Source of the DNA: Branchiostoma lanceolatum
Lineage: Eukaryota > Chordata > Leptocardii > Amphioxiformes > Branchiostomatidae
Length of the DNA stretch: 64,000 nucleotides
Direction of reading: 5' to 3'
Assembly: GCF_035083965.1 (NCBI RefSeq)
Contig: NC_089739.1
Span: forward strand, 11,520,001-11,584,000
The position numbers and the translations under genes were made by a program. How positions within the stretch are numbered: position 1 is the first letter of the stretch; each line of letters starts with the position of its first letter. Positions 10,701 through 20,900 of this stretch are shown piece by piece. A model generated the notes under the pieces. The model was given only the letters and a program-made list of their open reading frames with translations. It was not told where the DNA came from and ran no database searches.

Positions 10701-12684
10701 ATGTTATTCCTACCATAAAGATGAGAACATAGCAAGTTCGAAAAAGACAGGCTTTGAAACCCGCAATCATGTGACTCAGAGCTAAATCAGAGCTTTTGCC
10801 TACATCTTATGCCGATTGTTTCTCTATTATACTTTATAGCCTTGATGCCATCCTCCGTGGGAACCGCCAGCTTAATCTTTTCTCTTTTCGTTTGCTGACC
10901 ACGGTCAGGAAGCAAAAAGATTGAGACAGCGGTTACTACGGAGGAACTGGATGGTACCCAGGCTATCACTTTTATGCAGTGTTTCCGCCAGACCGCGACT
11001 GAGAGGCCGTCCACTTGGGGAGGGCCGTACCGCGAAAAATTATTAATTGACCATACCGCGAAAATTAATTTACCAGGAAAGTAACTGAATGTTGTGATCA
11101 GAAAAGAATTTGTTTATTTTTCACAATCGATTTGTTACGAAGGTCGTTATAATCCTTGCTATAATACTGCTTCAATCGTCACAAAATGTGATCTATATTG
11201 ACCAGAAATGCCTGAACTGTAAAGGCGAACTCCCGCCAATGTGGTCACGTGACATCTTGCCATCAACCAATCAGAGCACAGGTTTTATGACGCAAACCAA
11301 TCAGCGCTTAGAACATCGCATATCAATGAGCTAAAAACATGGCGGACCGGACAGGTTGCGACTCGAGTGAGCGTCATGACTTATGTGAATTCATAGCGAA
11401 AAATATGATTTATCTACGGTACATACGGAGAATTTTCACGGAAAAATATTCCAAGGAATATATATTGTGTCGAATACGACCAGAAATGAAGGCGAATCGC
11501 GGAAAATCACAACGTGGAGGCTGAAATGCGCGGGCGAAATACTTGTTTTGTTTACGTTTTTCCTTGTTTTCTTCGATGCCTTTCTTCGATTTGAGTCTTG
11601 AAAAACGGGTTTCAAATGAGATCACCGTATGCCAAAGGCACCAACATAGATTCTTCGCAAGTAAAACAATAGCAACAAACAAAAGAGTTTGAATGTCCAA
11701 CGATATAGAGCGTCCCCACGCCCGCAGTAACAAAGAAAAACAAATAAATTACGCAGACCTCTCGTATTTTTTATCGATTTCTCGGCATTTAGTTCGTCTT
11801 TTTTTAAACAGGACGGCCTCTGTCTGAGTTCAGGCCGTCCAAAGCGACATAAGGCCGTCATTTGACGAGAAGACGGCCCTCTGGAGGAAACACTGCTATT
11901 ATGGGTGTCAGACTACTAGCACTAGTAGCAGAGCCGATAAGCTATGAAAGAAGCAAACGGAGCTTGAATAGTACAATTTATATGGATACCAGGCTAAGTT
12001 GTAATATCTATACATGTATCTAAATCTCAACTTAATTGTAATGACTTACTTGCACAGTCTGAGTATTCTTGTTTGTAGTAGTCACAAGGGTAGTGTGGCT
12101 GTAATGTCAAATATAGCAATCAAGTCAAGTTATAATACACCTTCAATACATTAAAATACAACTCTAAAACCATGTTTCTTTGATAAAAGCTATCAAAACA
12201 AGCTTTCAGTTATTCCCTCACACCTATACATAAACATCCAGTTGAACCTCCTATCTCAGAGCAAGGCTAAATGTGTTTTCATAAATATTATACATAATAA
12301 TTTTGATAAAACGATATTCTGTATCCTGTCTCCTAAGTAACATATGGCTAAAAGATGTTATTTTACATTTCATTACAGTATCGTCATTAAGACTTGGGAG
12401 CCTTGTTTTTGATCTAATAGTACGTAGCATGGTGGTGCATGGTCCTTGAAGTGAAAGGTATTTCCTCCCAGCATGTTGTTGCCCCCTCCCCACACCGGCT
12501 TACTCAACACAACGTTTGCATGGTTTTAGCATATAAAATAATAACAACCTACTATAATGAAAGCATATTACGTTTTAAATGTACAGTATCGATATATCAT
12601 TGACTACTGGCCTAACAATGCAGAGTTAAGAAAAACAAAAAAATTTCACTTCACCTTCCAAATTTGTTCTCTGGAGGTCGCCAT
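7714..12684 (-). CDS. C22orf39: C22orf39/UPF0545 (DUF3128) family twin-CX9C protein
   Basis: Four minus-strand coding exons join in phase: 12655-12684 (ATGGCGACC start), 12050-12098, 10030-10181 and 7714-7863, giving 126 residues. The protein starts MATSREQIWK. It holds two CX9C pairs, PCDYYKQEYSDC and ECAQWKKDYEAC, joined by a segment with HSYYVYGEKP. It ends VWPRRDTPPKDWYLP followed by a Gln-rich tail. Human C22orf39 (about 105 residues) has the same twin CX9C layout, a YYVHGERP-like link and a VW-PR-PPPDW end. Twin CX9C proteins usually fold as disulfide-locked helical hairpins, often in the mitochondrial intermembrane space, while a synaptic role is reported for the mammalian gene; neither is shown by the sequence. 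Exon 1 is the least certain: it is 30 nt with a GTGAAG donor, but phase and ATGGCG context fit well. Introns carry repeats and a hAT-like element. Confidence 0.85.
8408..8594. repeat. Foldback element with 51-bp perfect arms
   Basis: Arms at 8408-8458 and 8544-8594 are perfect reverse complements (outer end CAATGCAGCACAGGTG) around an 85-bp loop. It lies in the last intron of the C22orf39-like gene. The loop contains ACTACGCGGTCCCAAA, and a similar CACTGGGCGGTCCCAAA stands at about 12706-12722 beside exon 1, so a related copy may exist there. I see no target-site duplication. The perfection of the arms suggests recent insertion or gene conversion. Confidence 0.75.
9400..9790. repeat. Shuffled tandem duplications
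   Basis: Several blocks recur in changed order: GCATGTCTAATTGATTTATA twice, GACTCACTGATGACTGAA three times, CACTCTAGACTTGGGCCTTG twice and TGTGCTGGGTCTGCTTCCAG twice. Units are about 110-230 bp apart. This is a local segmental duplication mosaic in an intron with no coding content. Confidence 0.7.
10248..10560. repeat. ~310-bp copy of the KLHDC9 downstream sequence
   Basis: From TCATTTGT(C/T)TGTAGACTAC to GGTCATGTTACGTTAC this block matches 28247-28555 almost throughout, in the same orientation, with small indels. It stops about where the duplicated KLHDC9 coding end begins. It is either a dispersed repeat or a segment moved between the two loci. Confidence 0.75.
10977..11895. mobile_element. 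Non-autonomous hAT-like DNA transposon, 919 bp
   Basis: The ends CAGTGTTTCCGCCAGA and TCTGGAGGAAACACTG form a terminal inverted repeat with one mismatch. Flanking 8-bp sequences CTTTTATG (10969-10976) and CTATTATG (11896-11903) match at 7 of 8 positions, as expected for a hAT target-site duplication. CAGTG ends are also typical of hAT. No transposase frame is visible. The interior has two CCAAT boxes (11267-11305 region), an ATGGCGG-started 61-codon frame (11339-11524) and inverted GGCCGTC motifs near the right end. It sits in intron 1 of the minus-strand C22orf39-like gene. Confidence 0.8.
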
Positions 12685-13085
12685 GATGATGATGATTGCC
12701 CAATACACTGGGCGGTCCCAAATATATTGTGCTATAGGGTGTTACGGACTAGAGTAAAAATAAAAATAAAGAGTAGCGTAATAATTGTTGATATCATAAG
12801 CTATTTAAATATATTTGAGGTCTTTCTAATGTGATGTAATGACCATTTTCTTGTTTAACTAAAGCCTTTTTGCTGTCACAAAAACTAGATTTACCCCTGC
12901 TACTTGGATGGTTCAATCTGACATGAGTCCAGTTGACCTTTGACCGAACTTTCAGCAATTCAATATTTTTGCAATTTCTCTCATTTATTGGTTGAAATAT
13001 AATATCAGGAAGGTCTAAGTAGCAACATAATCTCATTATGATAACATAGATTTTATTTTCTGTGAAATCTGACGATCACAACAAG

Positions 13086-13145
13086 ACGCTTGGTCTAGGG
13101 ACGCCATCATCCAAAATAATCTTCCGCCGTGCAAGCGTCCCTATA
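13086..13145. promoter_or_regulatory. Possible hairpin or regulatory block upstream of both genes
   Basis: AGGGACGCCATC at 13097 and AAGCGTCCCT near 13132 are inverted around a CCGCC core. The block lies in the 12.69-13.35 kb spacer between the divergent C22orf39-like (minus) and RAD21 (plus) starts, so it could serve either promoter. There is no further support. Confidence 0.25.
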
Positions 13146-13344
13146 TCCTTACGCGACCTAAACAATAAAATCACAGTTCTTTTAAACTTCACACAATTAT
13201 GAAGCTACTGCTTAAACAAAGTTGTATATTTTTCTTATTTTGTTTGGATAGATCACATCTGACTATTGAAATATAATATATTTTCGCTTTTCAAACGTGA
13301 GAACTACTTTCTTACAGTGTAGTGATACGGCTCAATTTAAACTG

Positions 13345-13503
13345 TGTATTTAGGCGGGAAGCGTAGGACGCCATTTTGTTGGTGTGTTTTGATGAGGTAA
13401 AATTGCACCGGAGATTTTCCTGTTTTTGCACACTAAAACGGGAAAACAAGAACATCATATCTATTCTGATTCCTTCTTGGAGCTTTTCAGAAGATATTCT
13501 GAG
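13345..13503 (+). promoter_or_regulatory. RAD21: RAD21 core promoter and untranslated first exon
   Basis: GGCGGGAA at 13353-13360 matches an E2F site and GCCATTTT at 13370-13377 matches YY1; both are common at cell-cycle and cohesin gene promoters. No TATA box is seen. A leader exon probably ends at 13503 with the donor GAG|GTGAGT. Its partner is the acceptor ATTTCAG ending at 14897, just upstream of the ATG. The exact transcription start cannot be read from sequence. Confidence 0.5.
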
Positions 13504-14224
13504 GTGAGTTTTTCTTCAAGCATCATTTTTTGGTGAAATATTGAGCAGAAACCCGCCTAGATTTGGGCGGGTTTTTCGCGCAGACGAGGTAAAAGCTAGA
13601 GTGATAGCTGTCGAAAAATCGATCTTGCAAACATAATCGACCATTTCTTTGCCATAAATGATGCATTTTGATGCATTTATATAAATCTTTTGCATTTTGA
13701 TATTCTTGCTGTATACATAGATATAGGTGGCTTCGAATCCAAACATTCTGCGATAATTTGTAACGTTAGAAATCGGAATCATTTGTATTCAGAACGCTTA
13801 GCTTTGCTTGATCATTTCGGGTGTTTTTGCATAAATGTATCCATCAAAAGAACTACTACTAGTCATTTACCAAGCAAACATGTCATTTAGTTCGTAGAGT
13901 GTTTTGTCTGGTTCTGTGGTCAAACCTTGAAGTCCTTTTTAGAAATTTAGACGTTTTTATCTCAACTCGTTATCAATTCATGGGGAGGGGGGCGTGTTGT
14001 CTGGATGTTGTTGACTATAAATATCGCTTCCGTCCACAATACATAATGCATAAGTGATGACCGGTTGCAAAATATTAATGTGTATTGACTATTGAATGTG
14101 CTTCTGGGTGTCAAATTATGACCTAGCAGACAACAAGAAATTTGGAGCTGTTGATACATTGAGTATGGATGGGTGAAAACCTTGAAGGCAGCATGCCGTG
14201 GTGTCTTTAATTTTTCGTCTTTAA

Positions 14225-14386
14225 AAATACAGAAACGTTTGCGGTGGTTTTATGTTCACGGTTTTAGCTGTGAACTCTTTACCGTAAACTTAAACTAAGT
14301 TAAAGCCACCGCGCTACTGTTGTTTCATTTGAATCAATGCGAACACTCCATTTTAAATCCCCATTAACATTTCTGCATTTACAGTA
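14225..14386. repeat. Dispersed palindromic repeat, copy 3
   Basis: It opens AATACAGAAACGTTTGCGGTGG and closes TTTCTGCATTTACAGTAT, in RAD21 leader intron. It is shorter than the copies at 2353 and 5863 because the middle is partly lost. Confidence 0.6.
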
Positions 14387-14910
14387 TATGGATAGCTCCT
14401 TCAACAAAACTTGATTATTAGGGGAGTCATGGTATTCATTGTGCAGGGCAGTACAACTTCAATTTGCGAAATGGAAGAGTCGCAACAAAATTTTGTATTC
14501 AGTATTCACCAAAAAGCGTATTTGAATCATTGGAAAAACAACAAATTTATGCGTGAAACCCAGCAAAGTGGGCTCAAAGATGACACCACTGCCAAATGTC
14601 ATTGTCTTGTTAATTTGCTACCTTCCAACTACCTTACCTACAGCTAACAAATGCAAATGAAACTCGCACTTCACGAACTACAAGCAAGTAGGTGCCAGTC
14701 TCATTGTAGGACCTTGATAATAGACCCTTTGTTCCATTGTTGTATTTTGTTTTCTTATCATATTCATATTGCGATCTTCCCAACTTGAGACAGTGAGAGG
14801 ATAGTCTCAAGCACTGTGAGACAACATGTTGTACTAGCACAGTGGTTGAATATAGAAAAAGTCGAAGTAAATCATATTTTCTTCTTTTACATTTCAGTGA
14901 GTGAGGCACC

Positions 14911-17900
14911 ATGTTCTACGCCCATTTCATCTTGAGTAAGAAGGGCCCCCTGGCAAAGGTGTGGCTGGCTGCTCATTGGGACAAGAAGCTTACCAAGCAG
15001 CATGTGTTTGAGACTAGCATCGAAGGCAGTGTGGAGAGCATCCTTCATCCAAAGGTAATATTCTGCATGTGTGTGATTGTGGAGCTTTCATTGTATGTTG
15101 AAAATGAAACCCACTTTTTACTCGATTATATATGAAGATGAGCGGCATTCGCTGTTTAAGACAATACTAGTAGGATTAGACAAGAGATGTACAAAAATGT
15201 CAAAGCAAGACACTTTTATATATTTATGTCAGGTAAGAACGAACATACAATAGACAAAGTATGTAGCCCGCCATGTTTCCAAATGTTTCAAAAAGAGAGA
15301 AGAAACTAAGTGATCAACATTAGTTTAGCGATAGTCGACAGTGTGTCTATCTTTTAGTTTGTCAATGTAGCAGGCTTATCAATTTATGTTTTGCATTATG
15401 CCTCTTAGACCACGTGTGGTCATCCGTGCATTTAGCCCATCTGGACAGGAATATGCAATAAAGAGTATTATTATCAAAGTTTCTTGGTGTGATATATAGG
15501 GGTTGCTAGATAAAAGTTCTCAAAAATGTTCAAGCTTTCAGTAACTTCGTACCTTTATATTCATATACGGTGTATACATTCAGTTGAAACTCCTTTTTCA
15601 AAGCAAGGACATTACTATCTTATAATTATGTCCTTGCTCAAAGTAAAAAACTATTATGCCTCTTAGACCACGTGTGGTCATCCGTGCATTTAGCCCATCT
15701 GGGCAGGAATATGCAATAAAGAGTATTATTATCAAAGTTTCTTGGTGTGATATATTCCCTAAATATGAACAGCTTCTTCCACCTCAATGCCGGAAGTGCT
15801 TGAGGAAGGGAAAGACATCTAATTTTAGACGTCAAACCTGATTTGATTGAAAGTTGGCCAAGAACTGAAACTAACTTCTTGTCATGTTCAGGACATGAAT
15901 TTTTATTTTACAGAAATAGGAATAATGTGATAAGCGTCGTCCAAGCTACATTTTCTAAATGAGATTTGTTCCCATTTTCAGGTGAAGATGGCCTTACGAA
16001 CATCAGGCCATCTGTTGCTGGGAGTGGTGCGTATCCACAACCGCAAGGCCAAGTACCTACTGGCTGACTGCAACGAAGCCTTCGTCAAGATCAAGATGGC
16101 GTTCCGGCCTGGCGTGGTGGATCTCCCGGAGGAGAACCGTGAAGCGGCTGTGGCGACCATCACTCTTCCCGAGGTGTTCCACGACTTCGACACCACCGTT
16201 CCTGACTTGAAGTGAGTGAAGACAGTTGTGCTGTGATTTCCTCATTGCCTTGGTGTTCGAAGTTTTCGTTGTGTCTGGATGTTTGTGTAACTGTTCTTGT
16301 GTTTTGTAGTTACATGTGTGTGTATTTGGATCATACAGTGTCATTAGAGTGGTAGAAAGTGAGTTGAAAGATAAATCTGCTGCGAAGGTCAGATTTGAAA
16401 GTGATACAAAGGTAGGAAGTAAGAGTTCAGAGTTGCAGAACTAATCACCAACAGATTATTTTGCAATATATTAGCAATCAATATGTGACTCTTTGTTATA
16501 TTATTTGCTGCAAATGTTTGATGAATAACATACAATTGAGACTGAGAGCACACAAGAACTTATTTCTGTAAACCCGTCCAATTTTGATAGATTGATAAAT
16601 GATTTGAATACTTTAGAATCTTTAAATGCTCTCGAAACTTTTGTTGCAAAGTTTCCTTACTAGCATGAACTTGCAAAAGTCTTTTCCATATTGCTCATAT
16701 AATGGTATTGTTTTTGAACATAACATGATGTGTCTTGTGCTCCAATCTCTTTTCTCTTTTTTGTTGCAGTGATTTTGACATGCAGGCTTTCACCATGAAC
16801 CAGAGCCGTGTGGAAGAAATCACCATGAGAGAGGACGTCGGCAACATCAACATGATGGAGACGGACGCCTTCGGTAAGGGGAATCTTTGAGCATGAAATA
16901 CAAAGTTGATATAATGATAACATTGAGCAATCACTAATGCAATGGTACCAGTTAGGGGTGGATATCGGTTCGACTGGACCGGTTTGGACCGGAAAAACAT
17001 GCAAGAACCGGGTCAAAAAAACCGAAAGTCGTGAACCGGTTTTTTGAACCCGGAAGTTGGAACAAAGTAGAAATATTAGAATATTTAGACATCTCCTTAG
17101 TACTCTGGCCACAGAAGGGGAAAAATAACATTGAATCAAACTAGATTAGCCAAAAATAAGTCCATATTCATCTCTTTCTATAGCTGTTTGTTCAGTTTTA
17201 GGTCGATACTGAAGTGTGCTACGAAAAAAAACACATAAAAGTTACCACACAGCCACGAGGTTGGTGCCGAATCGGCATCATGTATCCCCATAAACTCACT
17301 GGAAACTAAAAAAAACACACACTGTCACTCTCATAAAGTTCGATAAATCTTCACTTGAAACAAAGAAATCAACACCTGTTCGTTTTGAACCACCCAAAAC
17401 CCTCCATAGATCGTGGAATTTGAACCGGAAAAGAGGAAAACAAACCCTCAGCAAAACAAAAGATGGCTGCCATAGGCATAGAGGAGCATGCAAGCTCATT
17501 TGCATGTTCCATATATGGAATATGGGTGTGACACTACCGCCCTCTAGCGACCCTTAGTCACACTGCGGTTGATAATGATTCTAACACTATGTTTCAGTCA
17601 TAGCAAGGAGGTTTTTTTGGTCATAGTTTATCTGTAGGGGCAAACTTAAGTAATTTCCTTTATTGTTGTTGTTACATTACAAACTCTACTATCATTATAA
17701 CTGAATTACTTCTTCAATCTTTTTAAAAAGTTGTTTGATATACTATACTGCTTTTGTGTTTTGTACTACTGAGCTTTTTTGCTTACTACTGACTATAATT
17801 TTGCATTAATTTTTTTGAAATTATATTCCAGGATGTTAGTTTTGATTAATAGGACTATTACTTGGCAACCTGGCTCAAAAAAGTATTTTGCACCCTGAAC

Positions 17901-20900
17901 GTTCAAATACATAACCAGTTATTGGTTTGATATTACCTAAGTGCACTAAGATATCAACTAGGCAGGATCAGGTTTAGGTTCAGGTCCGGACCTGAACCTA
18001 AACCTCTGGACCTGAACCTGGACTCGAACCTGATCGAGCCGAACCGGTATCCACCCCTAGTACCAGTTATTCTCCAGTTTATTGAGAATGTCAGTTATCT
18101 TAAAAAGAACGAAATGTTTCAGTTTAAACTACACTTCAAGAAGAAATGTTAGTTCTTCTTTCAACAATAGTGAATGGTCTAACTTTTTCAACCTGTTTGG
18201 TACAAGGTATCAATGCCTATATTGTCATGACTCATAGTCTTTATCATATTCAAAATATCCCCTTGATGCTTGCCTCACGCAGTAAAATGTGTTGTTTTAT
18301 TATGTATACAATATTACAGTGCTCAAAACAAAAAAAATGGACTTTAACATGCAAATCATTTGTGTAAAACCTTTTTGTCTGAAATGGTTGAAAGCTCACC
18401 ATTATCACTATATTTTTGGTGCTTTATGTATTTCGAAGGACCAAAAAGTTATAGCTTTGCATTATTTTTTTCCCCCAGGTGATCTTCCTTTTGACGATAA
18501 GGAAATGTTGCGAGATGCCAGCAACATGGACGAGACTTTGTACAACACGGCGGACGCCAGCAACCTCCTGCTGGAGGGCGATCACAACAAGAAGGACGAC
18601 ACGGTAGAGAAGCGCCACCCGGAGCTCAGATACGATGACCCCATCAAGGACGACTTTGGCGGGGCCCCCGGAGACGGTATCCTAGGTAAGTACACGCTAT
18701 AGGTTAAGTTTTACGTCTATTTTTGTTAGTCAGCCGTTACCACCGAGAGCTGCCTTGGCTGACTGTGTAGAGACTTGTTTCATTCATTGCTAACAAATAC
18801 AAGTACAAGTACTGAAAATCATGAAGTATTTGCAGTGGTTTTATGTTTATGGTTTTAGTGGTGACCTCTCACTGCGAACTCATCACACAGCAAACATATG
18901 CTTTGCTTCTCATTGTGTTACTATGGTTGTGTGTGTGTGAGTGAGAGTTTCAACTGCAAACTTAAAGCACAGCAAGTCCCCACAGACTTACACCAATTTA
19001 CAATATGACTGTGTTTTCAAGACCTTTTTATAATGGCCAAACTAATCTATTTTCATTTATCTGGCATTTTTAGTAAAACTTCAGCAAGAGTTCCAATTGA
19101 AAATAAAGGAATAAAACTTAAATCTCAATTTTTACCCATGTCAAATTCTGTGTATCAAGTAGACGACAAGAGAGCTTCTAATTTTTTCTAAATTTTCATT
19201 GTCGACCCAAATTTACTAAGAAGAGAATTTTACAGTGCAAGTAACCTTTTACCCCAAGTTGTTTTAACTTCCCTGCTGCCTAAGTCTAACAAATAGGGAA
19301 TTAGTTGCCAAATGCCTATTTCAGTGTGTTAAAGGTTTAAGATCAACAGATTTTTGTGATCAATGCTAGACATAAACCAAGTCCACATATGATACGGTTG
19401 TTTTATATACCATACATGTTCTCTATTCTTGTATAGGTGCTGATTTCCTGGGTGCTACAGCAGGGGACTTGTTCGGAGAGGCTCCAGGGGGGCCGACCGG
19501 CGACATCTCCATCGGGCCTGAGATAGCTGCAACGCCCATCCCTGAACAGGCTAATGGTAAGAGAATCCCAAGATTCAACTTATCTTAGAAGGTCTTAGAA
19601 ATAGTGCATCAAGACTCAATGAAGACTTAAAGACAAATAGGAAGGTTAAGGAGCATAAGTCAGTAAGGAAAGCTATGGTCTTTTCCTAGAGCAATTGTGG
19701 ACCTGAGTCTCAGCAAGTATGGTAGGAGTATATTCATAATCATAGCAATTATACCAACTATGCAGATTTAGATATAGAAGCTGGTGTATTACACCAAAAA
19801 GGCAGTTACACTGGATAAACAGATGCAGATACAGAAGCTTGTGTGTTACACCAAAGGGCAGTTATACTCTCTATACAGAAACAAGCCACAAGGGTTAGAA
19901 ATAGTAGAGATGTTACCAGACCTTACGCTTGTTGTAAACTGGATTTTGACTGTTTGATCCAATGACGCAAAGCACATAATTATGTTCAATCTGTCTCAAA
20001 TATTAGTCAAATCCCAGACAGTTTCCAAAAATGTGTACAATATAAATTATTGAAAAGTATTAATAAATATGATAATGCGTTTGATTGCAGACAAGGAACG
20101 CGCAGGTCCTAGCGGTGAGCTACAACCGGACCAGAACGCAACCGCTGTCGCCGACCAGACAACTCTGGTACCAAACGAACGGGAGGCTTTTGCTTTAGAG
20201 CCTCTAGAAGTCACAGGTAAGCATTTGTCTAGTTCTCTGCAATTTTACATTCCTTCATTTTTGGTACTTTTATATCTTTAGCCCCAGTAGGTTTGAATCA
20301 TTCAAGGTTTGAATAAGACAGTTGCAAAAATGAACAGTACATGTTGGTTGGTGACAATGCATTGTACCCACGAATTTGTTCAGCTACGCTTTCCAAAATG
20401 GGTTAATATCTTTTGTTTAGGTATTCTGTTTTTTTTTTGTTTTGTTGTTTTTGTTTATTGTTGGACGCATGAGGAAGTTATTCGTTTCCGTTTTTGTTCA
20501 GGTCCTGTGCCAGCGGTGGCAGGTAAAGGATAGTTTTTCGGACAAACTAACAGTAGAGCTCTGAGTAGTAGAGTGTGTGCAGTGCCTCTGTTTTTCAGTG
20601 TGCTTTTCCTTAGATGTAGAATGGTTGTGTTTTTGTTTTTTTTAGATAGAAAGATTGTTGAAGGATTGCAGTGCCTGTGACTAATTCGATTGACACATTT
20701 TCAGATTTGAGTTGTTTTCACCTCTTCACCTATGACCTTAGTGTGGTATCTATCCAATTCTAGCTGCAGTACGTTCCTCTGATCACTTCTCTGCCAAATA
20801 GTATAGCATCAGTTGATAGAGAAACATTGGCATTAAAATATTGCGTAGAGTGTATGTGAGTGTTCTGATTGTATTGGTAACTGGATTCAAACAAGCATTT

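Noticed and set aside
13540-13580. GC-rich stem followed by T run resembling a bacterial terminator
   Set aside because: AACCCGCC/GGGCGGGTT then T5 looks like a rho-independent terminator, but it lies in a RAD21 leader intron of an animal gene.
16660-17139. 159-codon minus-strand frame
   Set aside because: It is antisense to RAD21 exon 3 and runs into the hAT-like element; no family features.
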